From Marinobacter mobilis (lineage in GTDB: Bacteria > Pseudomonadota > Gammaproteobacteria > Pseudomonadales > Oleiphilaceae): a stretch of 64,000 nt of DNA. Numbering within the stretch: the stretch's first letter is position 1; each line of letters opens with the position of its first letter. The notes beneath the pieces were generated by a model. The model saw nothing but the letters and a program-made list of their open reading frames with translations. It was not told where the DNA came from and made no database searches. Positions 18,714 to 27,954 of the stretch are shown piece after piece. The stretch is taken from contig NZ_FNNE01000005.1 of NCBI RefSeq assembly GCF_900106945.1, positions 1 through 64,000 of the forward strand. Direction: 5' to 3'. The position numbers and the translations under genes are program-made.

Positions 18714-19048
18714 CGGACAGTTCCTGGCACACCGCCTGCGCACTCAATGCCCTGGAAGACAAGCAGGCGGCGGAGTTCACCCTTGACGACACCCCCGGAT
18801 TTGTCATCGCTCACAAAGGCGAGTTACGCGCCTACGTCAACCGCTGCCCCCACCTTGGCATTGAGCTGAACTGGATGCCCGGACGCTTTCTCGACGCCGA
18901 GCAATGCTTTATCCAGTGCGCCACCCACGGCGCGCTGTTTTCCCTGGACAAGGGTCTCTGTATCGCGGGTCCCTGCCAGGGTGAAGCCCTGCAACAGCTC
19001 GATACCCGCATAGATCAGGACCAGATCCTGGTCAGGTTTCCAGAATAA
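18710..19048 (+). CDS. Rieske [2Fe-2S] domain protein
   Basis: A 112-residue single-domain Rieske protein with both cluster motifs: NRCPHLG (CxH, about residues 43-48) and QCATHG (CxxH, about 68-72). It resembles the small ferredoxin-like Rieske proteins of the NirD/dioxygenase type. Electron partners are not evident nearby. It overlaps the pentapeptide gene at its start and the sfsA 3' end on the other strand by 17 bases. Confidence 0.9.
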   Translation: MTDSSWHTACALNALEDKQAAEFTLDDTPGFVIAHKGELRAYVNRCPHLGIELNWMPGRFLDAEQCFIQCATHGALFSLDKGLCIAGPCQGEALQQLDTRIDQDQILVRFPE

Positions 19049-19760
19049 CCGGCACCGGGGTTGTCAGTGTCAGCTCACCACTGACCTCCTGACCACGGGC
19101 CAGCGCCGCCCGATAGGCCACCACCTCAACTCCGCTGGCCACGGCCTCAACCAGCAACGCACCATACTCCGGATCGATATGACGGGCCGGCCGTACCGAT
19201 TTGATGCCGGTGTGGTTTACGCAGAAGAACAGCACAGCCCGCGCACCGGACAGGGCCTGAGCCATCAACTCACGCAGGTGTTTCTGCCCCCGGCTGGTAA
19301 CCGCATCGGGAAAATATCCCAGGCCTTCCTCACACAAGGTGACATTCTTGACCTCCACCCAGGCGTCGGGCCGGGCCTGATGACCAGAGAGATGCAGGTC
19401 GATCCGGCTGTTTTCACTGCCGTATCGGACTTCCGCCCGGCATACCGGATACCCCTGCAGCTCAGCCACCTGCTGGCTCTCCACCGCTTCCCGGACCTGA
19501 GCGTTGGGTCGCGCAGTATTGATGCAGGCAAACTGGCCCGGCACGGTCTCAACCAGTTCCCAGGTGTAACGGAGCTTGCGCTTGGGGTTGTCACTTTCCG
19601 TTAACCAAACCCGGGCATGATCCGGCTTGCAGCCCAACATCGAGCCGGTATTGGGGCAGTGCGCCGTAACCATACGGCCATCCGCCAGTTCCACATCAGC
19701 AAGAAACCTTTTATAACGTTGGATAAGGCGGGCTTCGATCAACGGCGAAGGGAAATGCAT
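19032..19760 (-). CDS. sfsA: Sugar fermentation stimulation protein SfsA
   Basis: SfsA-family protein with a nuclease-like fold and nucleic-acid binding; its cellular role is still poorly defined. The 242-residue product shows [28 protein letters not shown] and [10 protein letters not shown], which carry the restriction-endonuclease-like acidic residues. I place the start at the ATG at 19760, with GGAG six bases upstream, rather than the longer frame from 19826. Confidence 0.93.
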   Translation of the reverse strand: MHFPSPLIEARLIQRYKRFLADVELADGRMVTAHCPNTGSMLGCKPDHARVWLTESDNPKRKLRYTWELVETVPGQFACINTARPNAQVREAVESQQVAELQGYPVCRAEVRYGSENSRIDLHLSGHQARPDAWVEVKNVTLCEEGLGYFPDAVTSRGQKHLRELMAQALSGARAVLFFCVNHTGIKSVRPARHIDPEYGALLVEAVASGVEVVAYRAALARGQEVSGELTLTTPVPVILET

Positions 19761-19961
19761 GCTATGCTCCGGGAAGAGGACGACAAATGGCCTGCATGAT
19801 ACGGGACACCGGCGTCGTGACGCCAATCCGGTATAGCGTTGAGAAAGCTAGCGTACCAGAGGCTTATCTGCTATTTTCCGCAAATTCCCGTTTCAGGATT
19901 AACATTCTGGCCGCTAAAATCCAGAGTGTTGTTGTGAAGTACAAAAAAGAGGCCGGGTTAC

Positions 19962-20402
19962 ATGGCAAACACTGCTGAAAAACCACGTGAGAGCTTTACC
20001 AACTTCACCCCCTACACATTGAAGAAGGGTGAAGAGTACATGAGTGCCGAGATGCTCGAGCACTTCCGTCAACTGTTGCTGACCTGGAAACAGGAGCTGA
20101 TGGAAGAGGTCGACCGTACCATGCACCACATGCAGGAAGACGCCGCCAACTATGCGGACCCGAGCGACCGCGCAACCCAGGAAGAGGAGTTCAGCCTGGA
20201 ACTGCGTACCCGCGATCGCGAGCGTAAACTGATCAAGAAGATCGATCAGACCATCGACCGCATCGACAAGGACGATTACGGCTTCTGCGACCAATGTGGT
20301 GTCGAGATTGGCATTCGTCGCCTGGAAGCACGCCCCACCGCTACCCTGTGCATCGACTGCAAAACCCTGGCGGAAATCCGCGAGCGCCAGACAGGCATCT
20401 GA
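19962..20402 (+). CDS. dksA: RNA polymerase-binding transcription factor DksA
   Basis: Binds the secondary channel of RNA polymerase and, with ppGpp, mediates the stringent response at rRNA and biosynthetic promoters. The 146-residue protein has the coiled-coil arm with conserved acidic tip residues (DPSDRATQEEE). The four-cysteine zinc finger is CDQCG...CIDC. Its targets and partner are in the same window: the triple rrn promoter and spoT. It is upstream of gluQ, as in other gammaproteobacteria. Confidence 0.97.
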   Translation: MANTAEKPRESFTNFTPYTLKKGEEYMSAEMLEHFRQLLLTWKQELMEEVDRTMHHMQEDAANYADPSDRATQEEEFSLELRTRDRERKLIKKIDQTIDRIDKDDYGFCDQCGVEIGIRRLEARPTATLCIDCKTLAEIRERQTGI

Positions 20403-20458
20403 GCCCTCGGCCGACAACACGGTGCGCCGGGGCAACCTGACCGGCGCATTCAGGAAGC

Positions 20459-21361
20459 ATGCCGACAATTCCATACCGGGGCCGCTTTGCGCCCTCTCCA
20501 ACCGGCCCGCTGCATTTCGGATCGCTGGTCACTGCGCTGGCAAGCTTTCTGGAAGCCCGCACCAGCAATGGTTGCTGGCTGGTGCGCATCGAGGACCTCG
20601 ACCCCCTCCGGGAATCACAGAGTGCCACCACCCGCATTCTGGCGTCCCTTGATGCCCACGAGCTCCACTCCGATGAACCCGTTCGTTTCCAGTCTGACCG
20701 GCGGGAGGCTTACCTCGCAGCCATCGAGCAGCTGAGGGCACAGCAACAGGCCTACCCCTGCACCTGTTCCCGCAAAGAGCTGCGAGAACACCCTGAACAC
20801 ACCGAAACCTGCCGACAACGAGCCCCGGTGTTGCCCGGAACACCTCACGCCATCCGGTTCGCGCTGCAGGAGCAAACGTTCAGCTGGTCTGACCAGCTCC
20901 TTGGCCCCCAAACCCTGGCCATCCGCGCTGGCGTGGACGATCCCGTCATTCTGCGTAAGGAAGGCTTTGTCGCCTACCAGCTGGCGGTGGTGGTGGACGA
21001 CATCGACCAGAACATTAGCCACGTGGTTCGCGGCTCTGACCTGCTCGACACAACCGGCCAACAGCAGCAGATCTATCGTGCCCTGAATGCACCACTCCCC
21101 AGCTGGCTGCACATCCCCGTGATCCTAAACAGCAGCGGTCAGAAGCTCAGCAAACAGACCCATGCCCCCGCACTGGATGACTGCCAACCGGCACACAACC
21201 TTGTTCGGGCACTGGCTGCTCTGGGCCAGAATCCGCCGCCTACGCTGCGACAGTCCCCAGTGAGCACCGTGCTGGCGTGGGCAGTGGAGCACTGGCAGCG
21301 CGACCACGTTCCCCGTCAACCCCATCAGGAACAGCCGGCGCCAACCTTGCGGAATCCCTGA
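20459..21361 (+). CDS. gluQ: Glutamyl-Q tRNA(Asp) synthetase
   Basis: GluRS paralogue lacking the anticodon domain; it attaches glutamate to the queuosine of tRNA-Asp. The 300-residue protein begins with the signature GRFAPSPTGPLHFGSL (HFGS replacing HIGH). Cysteines in CTCSRKEL and the later TCRQRA are consistent with the zinc site, and KLSKQ replaces KMSKS. It lies 56 bases after dksA, an association conserved in the family. Confidence 0.95.
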   Translation: MPTIPYRGRFAPSPTGPLHFGSLVTALASFLEARTSNGCWLVRIEDLDPLRESQSATTRILASLDAHELHSDEPVRFQSDRREAYLAAIEQLRAQQQAYPCTCSRKELREHPEHTETCRQRAPVLPGTPHAIRFALQEQTFSWSDQLLGPQTLAIRAGVDDPVILRKEGFVAYQLAVVVDDIDQNISHVVRGSDLLDTTGQQQQIYRALNAPLPSWLHIPVILNSSGQKLSKQTHAPALDDCQPAHNLVRALAALGQNPPPTLRQSPVSTVLAWAVEHWQRDHVPRQPHQEQPAPTLRNP

Positions 21362-21423
21362 CAGCGCCGCCGTGCTCGTGGTATAAACGCAGGTTGTCGC
21401 AACACTCAGGAAACCTTTGTCGG

Positions 21424-21600
21424 ATGTATATCTATCGCCTGGTTTTCCTGCTGGTCCTGGCTATTTACGTATTCTCACCCAATATCCTGGACTGGTGGAT
21501 CGCCCCCGGTAACGCCTGGTACACCCCTTACCTACTCTGGGGCGGACTGATCGTGCTTGGGTTCTGGCTCGAACTACGGCGGGACCCTAATGAGTTTTAG
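21424..21600 (+). CDS. cbrX: CbrX-like small membrane protein
   Basis: A 58-residue protein with two predicted transmembrane helices (about 4-22, LVFLLVLAIYVFS, and about 35-50, YLLWGGLIVLGFWLEL), ending in a charged tail. I start it at ATG 21424, since the longer frame from 21277 runs through the end of gluQ. Its last 11 bases overlap the start of cbrA. In Pseudomonas a small gene, cbrX, lies in this exact place and is translationally coupled to cbrA. Identification rests on position and size. Confidence 0.8.
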   Translation: MYIYRLVFLLVLAIYVFSPNILDWWIAPGNAWYTPYLLWGGLIVLGFWLELRRDPNEF

Positions 21601-24559
21601 CCTGACCGCGTTGCTGTCATGCAGTTTGCTTTACCTCCTGCTGCTATTTGCGATTGCCCATCTGGCAGAGCGGGGCATCCTTCCCCGCAGCTGGATTCAT
21701 CACCCTCTTACCTACATTCTCAGCCTCGGGGTATACGCCGGCATCTGGGCGGTGTATGGCGCCGTTGGCATCGCAGCGGAAACCGGCTATGGGTTCCTTG
21801 CCTATTATCTCGGCATCAGCGGGGCCTATTTGCTGGCGCCGGTCCTGCTTAACCCGATCCTCCGGATCGGCCGCGCCTATCAGCTGAGTTCACTGGCAGA
21901 TCTGTTTGCCTTTCGTTATCGCAGCCAGTTTGCCGGCTCTCTCGCCACGCTATGCTCCGGCATCGCCATCCTGCCCCTGCTCAGCATGCAGATCAAAGCG
22001 GTTACCGATACCGCCAGCCTGCTGGCCCCTGGCGTTTCGCATGCATTGATCAGCACCCTGTTCAGCCTGACCGTGGTGCTGTTCGCCGCCCTGTTCGGTT
22101 CCCAGCGGGACCAGGGGTCGGAGAGCCATCGCGGACTTGTGGTGGCTATTGCGTTCGACTCGCTGATCAAGCTGCTCGCCCTGCTGGCCCTCTCCGGCGT
22201 GGCAATTTACTCAATCTTCGGCAGCTACCAAGGCCTGGAAGACTGGCTTGGAAGCCATCAGTCGCTGGCCGGTAACATGGAGCTCAACGTTGACGACGGT
22301 AGCTGGCGCGCACTGATGCTGATGTCCTTTGCCGGCGCCCTGGTACTGCCACACATGTTCCACATGACCTTTGCGGAAAACCCGAGCCCCAGGGCCCTGG
22401 CCAAGGCCAGCTGGGGGCTGCCGCTGTACTTACTGTTACTGGCGCTGCCGGTTCCGATCATTCTCTGGTCAGGCATGGAACTGTCGGTCAACACCCCGCC
22501 CAGCTATATGGCGATCGGGATTGCCCAGGCGCTGGAGAACCCGGCACTGGCACTGACCGTGTTTATTGCGGGCCTGTCTGCCGCCAGCGGACTGATGATC
22601 GTCAGCACCCTGGCGCTCGCCGGCATGCTACTCAATCACGTGGTGTTGCCATTGCGCACCCAGACCGATCACGGGGACATCTACCTCTGGCTGCGACGGA
22701 TCAAGCGCCTGCTGATTGGCATCATCATTTTCACCGCGCTGCTGTTCCACGAAACTCTGGGCCAGCGCCTGGGACTGTTCCAACTGGGAATACTCGCACT
22801 CTCCGGCGTTCTGCAACTGCTGCCGGGGGCGCTCGGCGTGATCTACTGGCCGGAAGGTAACCGCCGGGGACTCATTGCGGGCCTGTTTGCCGGCATGGCG
22901 GTCTGGATCGTCACCCTGGTCATGCCACTGTCCTATGGCCCCAACCTGCTTGCCCTGGCCGATGCACCGCTGTTCCCCACTAACAATAACTGGCACATCT
23001 TTGTGTTCATCAGTCTGACGGTGAACATATCAGCGTTCGCCCTGGTCTCGATGGTCACCAAATCGAGCAGCGAAGAAAGCCGGGCTGCCCAGGCCTGTTC
23101 CTGGGGCGCGCTGTCCCGTCCCCAACGGCGGGAGCTGATGGCCAGTTCCTCCAGCGAGTTCGTGGAACAACTGTCGGAACCGCTGGGCCGGAACGTGGCG
23201 ATACGGGAAGTCGAACGGGCCGCCCATCAGCTCAAACTGCCGACGGTGGAATTCCGGCCCTATCAGCTCCGGCGCCTGCGGGACCAGATCGAGATCAATC
23301 TGTCGGGCCTGCTTGGCCCTGCGGTTGCCCGGGATATGGTGAAGCGCCACCTCAGCTTCAAACCTCTGGCCAGTGACGGCGGCCCCCAGGACATCCATTA
23401 CATGGAGCGGGCACTGGGCGATTACCAGAATCAGCTGACCGGCCTCGCCGGTGAACTCGACAGCCTTCGGCGCCATTACCGCCAGACCCTGCAGAATCTT
23501 CCGATCCCGGCCTGCTCGGTCGGCGAGGACGGTGAAATCCTGATGTGGAACCATGCCATGGTGGCGCTGACCGGCATTGACGCCGAGGTCGTCGTCGGCG
23601 GACGTCTGATGGCGCTGCCCGATCACTGGCACAGCCTGCTGGATGATTTTGTCCGCGGTGAAGACCAGCACCGCTACAAACACCGGCTGGACCTGCGCGG
23701 TCGCCCGCACTGGCTGAATCTGCATAAAGCCGCCCTGAGCGGCCCCGACCACACCGAAGGCGGCAGCATCATTCTGGTAGAAGACCAGACAGAAACCCGC
23801 TTGCTGGAAGACGAACTGATGCACAGCGAGCGCCTGGCCTCGGTCGGTCGCCTGGCCGCCGGTGTCGCCCATGAAATCGGCAATCCGGTCACCGGCATTT
23901 CCTCGCTGGCCCAGAATCTGAAACTGGAAACCGACGACCCGGACATCCTCCAGACAGCCGAGCAGATTCAGCAGCAGACCCGGCGAATCTCCACCATCCT
24001 GCAGTCGCTGATGAATTTTGCCCGTACCGGCAACCATGCCCAGGCCAACCGCTACGAACCCGCATCCATTCATCGCTGCGTGGAGGAATCCATCAATCTG
24101 CTGTCACTCAGTGACAAAGGGCGAGGCATCAGTTACCGCAACGATTGCCCGGAGGATCTCGTGGTCCTGGGGGATGAGCAACGACTGGTTCAGGTATTCG
24201 TCAACTTGCTGGCCAATGCCCGCGACGCCTCTCCCGAGGGCGGCGAAATCCGGGTCAGTGGAAACCACGAAGGCTACTCCGCTATTATCGAGGTCACCGA
24301 TCAGGGGACCGGCATTCCGGCGGACCAGCTGGACCACATCTTCGAGCCCTTTTACACCACCAAGGGCCCGAACCAGGGCACCGGCCTCGGATTGTCGCTG
24401 GTGTACAGCATCGTCGAGGAACATTACGGCAACCTACAGGTTGAAAGTCCTGCCGACCCCGAGAACGAGCGCGGCACCTGCGTCCGCCTGCGACTTCCGG
24501 CTTATGATGCCGGCGGAGAGCTCCACCCACTAAGCCAGAACGAAAGGTCAACACACTGA
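21590..24559 (+). CDS. cbrA: CbrA sensor histidine kinase with SLC5 transporter domain
   Basis: Sensor of the CbrAB system controlling carbon/nitrogen balance. The 989-residue protein has an N-terminal SLC5/sodium-solute symporter-like domain of about 13 transmembrane helices (residues 1-480), a linker, and a PAS domain (about 630-730). The HisKA domain has H761 in GVAHEIGNPVTG, and the HATPase domain has NLLANARDA, DQGTGIP and GTGLGLSL. The transporter part in a kinase is the CbrA hallmark (histidine transport in Pseudomonas). The start is ATG 21590 inside cbrX. Confidence 0.95.
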   Translation: MSFSLTALLSCSLLYLLLLFAIAHLAERGILPRSWIHHPLTYILSLGVYAGIWAVYGAVGIAAETGYGFLAYYLGISGAYLLAPVLLNPILRIGRAYQLSSLADLFAFRYRSQFAGSLATLCSGIAILPLLSMQIKAVTDTASLLAPGVSHALISTLFSLTVVLFAALFGSQRDQGSESHRGLVVAIAFDSLIKLLALLALSGVAIYSIFGSYQGLEDWLGSHQSLAGNMELNVDDGSWRALMLMSFAGALVLPHMFHMTFAENPSPRALAKASWGLPLYLLLLALPVPIILWSGMELSVNTPPSYMAIGIAQALENPALALTVFIAGLSAASGLMIVSTLALAGMLLNHVVLPLRTQTDHGDIYLWLRRIKRLLIGIIIFTALLFHETLGQRLGLFQLGILALSGVLQLLPGALGVIYWPEGNRRGLIAGLFAGMAVWIVTLVMPLSYGPNLLALADAPLFPTNNNWHIFVFISLTVNISAFALVSMVTKSSSEESRAAQACSWGALSRPQRRELMASSSSEFVEQLSEPLGRNVAIREVERAAHQLKLPTVEFRPYQLRRLRDQIEINLSGLLGPAVARDMVKRHLSFKPLASDGGPQDIHYMERALGDYQNQLTGLAGELDSLRRHYRQTLQNLPIPACSVGEDGEILMWNHAMVALTGIDAEVVVGGRLMALPDHWHSLLDDFVRGEDQHRYKHRLDLRGRPHWLNLHKAALSGPDHTEGGSIILVEDQTETRLLEDELMHSERLASVGRLAAGVAHEIGNPVTGISSLAQNLKLETDDPDILQTAEQIQQQTRRISTILQSLMNFARTGNHAQANRYEPASIHRCVEESINLLSLSDKGRGISYRNDCPEDLVVLGDEQRLVQVFVNLLANARDASPEGGEIRVSGNHEGYSAIIEVTDQGTGIPADQLDHIFEPFYTTKGPNQGTGLGLSLVYSIVEEHYGNLQVESPADPENERGTCVRLRLPAYDAGGELHPLSQNERSTH

Positions 24560-24560
24560 T

Positions 24561-25955
24561 ATGTCTCGCATTCTGATTGTCGAAGATGAAGAGATCATCC
24601 GTTCAGCCCTGAAAAAGCTGCTACAGCATGCCGGCTATGACGTCTCCGACGCCGGCTCAGTGGACGACGCCGAACAGGGCCATGACCTGAACCAATTCGA
24701 TCTCATCATTTCTGACCTGCGACTGCCGGGCGCTCCGGGCACCGAGCTGATCAACCGGGCTCCGGATACCCCGGTACTGATCATGACCAGCTACGCCAGC
24801 CTGCGTTCCGCCGTCGACTCGATGAAGCTGGGCGCCGTTGAATACATCGCCAAACCCTTTGATCACGATGAAATGCTTGCCGCGGTAGCAACCATCCTTA
24901 GCCAGAAAGGTGAGACCAAAACAGACTCGCGGGCCGAGGCCCCGGTCGCGCGCTCCGCGGAAGGGGACCCTTCTGCCATCATGTATGGCGAATGCGACGC
25001 CATGCAGCAGGTTTTCCACCTCATCCGCAAGGTCGCCCCTACCGAGACCACGGTACTGGTAAACGGCGAATCCGGCACCGGCAAGGAACTGGCGGCCCGG
25101 GCATTGCACCTGCTTAGCCCGCGGGCCGCACGGCCACTGATCTCGGTCAACTGCGCGGCAATCCCCGAAAGCCTGATCGAATCCGAGCTGTTCGGCCACG
25201 AAAAAGGCGCATTTACCGGTGCGGTCTCAGGCCGGACCGGCCTGATTGAAGCCGCCGACGGCGGTAGCCTGTTCCTCGATGAAATTGGCGAACTTCCCCC
25301 GGAAGCTCAGGCCCGGCTGCTGCGCGTCTTGCAGGAAGGCGAGATACGCAAGGTCGGTTCTACCCAGAGCCGCAAGGTCGATGTCCGGATGATTGCCGCC
25401 ACCCACCGTAACCTGAAAGCCATGACCCGAACCGGCGAGTTCCGCGAAGACCTCTACTACCGGCTCAATGTCATGCAAATCCGCATTCCGCCGCTACGGG
25501 ACCGAAAAAGCGACATTCTCGGGTTGGCCCGCCGCTTTATCAAACGCCAGGGCGACAAACTCGGCAATGCCAACCTTCACCTAAGCCCGGAGGCAATGCA
25601 GGCCCTACGCAGTTACCGCTGGCCGGGGAACGTCCGCGAACTGGAGAACGCCATTGAGCGGGCCAGCATTCTTTGTGAGGGCGATGTCATCACGCCGGTG
25701 ACCCTGGATCTGGAAATCGAAGGTGAAGACGTCAATATTCCGCACGGATTGGTGGAAGGGGACAATGAACAGACCAAGCCTCAGGACACCGGCGAATCCA
25801 ATGATCTGTCTCTGGAAGACTATTTCCAGCACTTCGTCCTGGAAAACCAGGACCGGATGAGCGAAACCGAGCTGGCCCAGAAACTGGGTATCAGCCGGAA
25901 ATCCCTGTGGGAACGCCGCCAACGTCTGGGCATACCACGAAAGAAATCCGGGTAA
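24561..25955 (+). CDS. cbrB: CbrB, NtrC-family sigma54 response regulator
   Basis: Partner of CbrA. The 464-residue protein has a receiver domain with D52 as phosphorylation site ([10 protein letters not shown]) and a AAA+ domain (about 145-380). That domain has Walker A GESGTGKE, the sigma54-contacting loop GAFTGA (about 216-221) and Walker [15 protein letters not shown] Fis-type HTH ([17 protein letters not shown]) closes it. The gene starts one base after the cbrA stop. The adjacent downstream promoter, with TGTTAC boxes and a -24/-12 element, is its most likely target. Confidence 0.96.
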   Translation: MSRILIVEDEEIIRSALKKLLQHAGYDVSDAGSVDDAEQGHDLNQFDLIISDLRLPGAPGTELINRAPDTPVLIMTSYASLRSAVDSMKLGAVEYIAKPFDHDEMLAAVATILSQKGETKTDSRAEAPVARSAEGDPSAIMYGECDAMQQVFHLIRKVAPTETTVLVNGESGTGKELAARALHLLSPRAARPLISVNCAAIPESLIESELFGHEKGAFTGAVSGRTGLIEAADGGSLFLDEIGELPPEAQARLLRVLQEGEIRKVGSTQSRKVDVRMIAATHRNLKAMTRTGEFREDLYYRLNVMQIRIPPLRDRKSDILGLARRFIKRQGDKLGNANLHLSPEAMQALRSYRWPGNVRELENAIERASILCEGDVITPVTLDLEIEGEDVNIPHGLVEGDNEQTKPQDTGESNDLSLEDYFQHFVLENQDRMSETELAQKLGISRKSLWERRQRLGIPRKKSG

Positions 25956-25964
25956 CGCCCACAG

Positions 25965-26024
25965 TGTTACCCAGTGTTACCGCAAGGAACACGTGTAGGT
26001 ATAAAAACGGAGATGCGAGTAACA
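25965..26024 (+). promoter_or_regulatory. Candidate CbrB upstream activating sites
   Basis: Three similar hexamers lie just past cbrB: TGTTAC at 25965-25970, TGTTAC at 25975-25980 and the inverted GTAACA at 26019-26024. A partial GTAAC overlaps the cbrB stop. They are 75-135 bases before the sigma54 promoter, the usual range for an NtrC-type activator. From memory, CbrB sites in Pseudomonas are also made of multiple TGTTAC-like subsites. Confidence 0.65.
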
Positions 26025-26098
26025 CTTAAGTCTAATAATTCACCCCACCTTTAGTCCCATATTTTTTAACTACTTGTTAATAAAGGATTTTAAAAACC

Positions 26099-26114
26099 TG
26101 GCACACCCAATGCA
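26099..26114 (+). promoter_or_regulatory. Sigma54 (-24/-12) promoter of the CrcZ-like RNA
   Basis: TGGCAC-ACCCA-ATGCA, with the invariant GG (26100-26101) and GC (26112-26113) exactly ten bases apart. The consensus is TGGCAC-N5-TTGCA. Transcription should start near 26125. Confidence 0.75.
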
Positions 26115-26124
26115 ACTACCACCG

Positions 26125-26503
26125 CGCACAACAACAAAAACAAGTGTGACTAAGCGGCGCCAAAACAAAAACAAAAAGCCGTAGAAAAGCGTTCGGTAAC
26201 AAAAACAAGAACAGAACGTAAGCGAACTGAGTGTTTTGGGTACTGTGCTTTTTAGTGGACCCCCGGCTTGTGTGAGTTGCAGATGTAGAGAAGAATCGCC
26301 TTCCAGGCGCCGCTATATCCGCTCTAATCTCATACTAAAAGTCTCTGTCTGCTCTATGTGTTCAAAGCGTTCCGTTTGCCTTGACTGGCTTCAACTGTGA
26401 AGCATGCAAGGGGCAAGAAAACGAAGAATAAGCCCGGCAACAACAAAAACAACGCAGATCGTCTATTCTTCAGGGCGGGCCCGCGCAAGCGGGTCCGCCT
26501 TTT
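26125..26503 (+). ncRNA. crcZ: CrcZ-like small RNA sequestering Hfq/Crc
   Basis: No convincing protein is encoded here. The roughly 380-nt segment starts 12 bases after a sigma54 -12 element and ends at a strong terminator. It contains repeated unpaired A/CA-rich motifs of the Hfq-Crc binding type (AAnAAnAA): 26127-26144, 26161-26178, 26198-26217 and 26438-26454, plus a purine-rich tract at 26413-26432. Location between cbrB and pcnB, sigma54 control, length (about 400 nt) and motif content all match Pseudomonas CrcZ, which titrates Hfq/Crc to relieve catabolite repression. Start and function are inferred. Confidence 0.78.
26474..26503 (+). terminator. Intrinsic terminator of the CrcZ-like RNA
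   Basis: GGCGGGCCCGC, loop GCAA, GCGGGTCCGCC, then TTTT. An 11-bp stem with one G-U pair and a GNRA tetraloop. Confidence 0.85.
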
Positions 26504-26592
26504 GATTATCTGGCCTACCCTGTTATTGCCGTGTGCAATTTCCCGCCAAACCGGTAAACTCTCGTTTTTGCTGAGCGCAACAACGGATTTCA

Positions 26593-27951
26593 ATGCTTAA
26601 AAAAGTCAAACAACGCTTTTCCCGATTACTCGGGGGAAACAACAAGACCCAGAAGCTGGTACGTCGTGACATCCCCCGGGACGAACACAACGTGTCACGC
26701 ACCTCTATCAGCGACCCCGCCAAGAAGGTTCTCCACCGCCTGAACAAGGCCGGCTTTGAGGCCTACCTCGTGGGAGGTGGGGTCCGGGATATTCTGCTGG
26801 ACGGCAAACCCAAGGACTTCGACGTGGCCACCAGCGCCACGCCGGAAGAAGTACACGCCCTGTTCCGAAATTCCCGGCTGATCGGCCGTCGTTTCCGCAT
26901 TGTGCACGTGCTCTTCGGGCGCGAAGTGATTGAAGTGACCACGTTCCGCGGTAATGCGACGGACAACACCGATGACAGCGCCAGCGACCAGCGCAAGACC
27001 AGCGAGCATGGCCTGCTGCTGCGCGACAACGTCTACGGCAGCATGGAAGAAGACGCGCTGCGACGAGACTTCACCATCAACGCGCTGTACTACTGCATTC
27101 GTGACTTTACGGTGATTGATTTTGCCGGTGGCGTCGATGACCTGAACAACCGCCAACTGCGGTTGATTGGCGACCCGGAAACCCGCTACCGGGAAGACCC
27201 GGTTCGAATGCTCAGGGCCATCCGCTTTGCGGCCAAGCTGGACTTTGCCATCGAACCGGCAACGGAAGCCCCCATTCGCGAGCTCGCTCCACTGCTGACT
27301 CACATTCCGGCGGCCCGGCTGTTTGACGAGGTACTGAAGCTGTTCACCGCCGGTCATGGCGAAGCCACCTACGATCTGCTGCAGCGTTACGACCTGCTGG
27401 CGCCGCTGTTTCCGGACACCGTCCGCGCCCTCAACGCCGGCGAGCCCGACGAACTGATTCGCCAGGCACTGAGAAACACCGACGCCCGCATTCGCCAGGG
27501 CAAATCGGTCACTCCCTACTTCCTGTTTGCCGCGATGTTGTGGCCGGCATTGCAGGCAGAATGGCGCAAACGCCAGGATCAGGGTGAACCGATCCAACCC
27601 GCCCTGCACCAGGCCATCGCCAAAGTCATCGGCCGCCAGATTCAGGCAACGTCGATCCCCAAGCGTTTTTCCGGACCGATGAAAGAAATCTGGGAGCTGC
27701 AGATGCGGTTGCCGCGGCGCCAGGGGAAACGCGCCCTGACTACCATGGAACACCCCCGTTTCCGCGCCGCCTATGACTTCCTTCTGGTGCGCGAAAACGC
27801 CGGAGAGGTCGAGCCCGGGCTTGGGCAGTGGTGGACCGAATTCCAGGCCACCGACGAACGTGGCCGCGAGCGCATGCTCAGTCAGCTCGGCAACAGCGGG
27901 CCAAAACCGAAGCGTCGCCGGCGTCGGCCGCCGGGTAACAGGACCGCCTGA
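26593..27951 (+). CDS. pcnB: Poly(A) polymerase I
   Basis: Adds poly(A) tails to RNA 3' ends, promoting decay. The 452-residue protein has the class II nucleotidyltransferase core (YLVGGGVRDILL, then KDFDVAT with the catalytic aspartates). RRFRIVHVLFG and RRDFTINALYY are also typical, and the C-terminus is basic (KPKRRRRRPP). It is 90 bases past the CrcZ-like terminator, so it probably has its own promoter, and four bases before folK. No strong Shine-Dalgarno precedes the ATG. Confidence 0.96.
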   Translation: MLKKVKQRFSRLLGGNNKTQKLVRRDIPRDEHNVSRTSISDPAKKVLHRLNKAGFEAYLVGGGVRDILLDGKPKDFDVATSATPEEVHALFRNSRLIGRRFRIVHVLFGREVIEVTTFRGNATDNTDDSASDQRKTSEHGLLLRDNVYGSMEEDALRRDFTINALYYCIRDFTVIDFAGGVDDLNNRQLRLIGDPETRYREDPVRMLRAIRFAAKLDFAIEPATEAPIRELAPLLTHIPAARLFDEVLKLFTAGHGEATYDLLQRYDLLAPLFPDTVRALNAGEPDELIRQALRNTDARIRQGKSVTPYFLFAAMLWPALQAEWRKRQDQGEPIQPALHQAIAKVIGRQIQATSIPKRFSGPMKEIWELQMRLPRRQGKRALTTMEHPRFRAAYDFLLVRENAGEVEPGLGQWWTEFQATDERGRERMLSQLGNSGPKPKRRRRRPPGNRTA

Positions 27952-27954
27952 CCC

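Noticed and set aside
19761-19826. Longer N-terminus for SfsA
   Set aside because: The extra 22 residues are Arg/Cys-rich and the internal ATG has a well-placed GGAG.
26354-26600. Open frames in the CrcZ-like region on both strands
   Set aside because: Low-complexity Lys/Asn-rich or shadow translations crossing the terminator, with no Shine-Dalgarno; RNA explains the region better.
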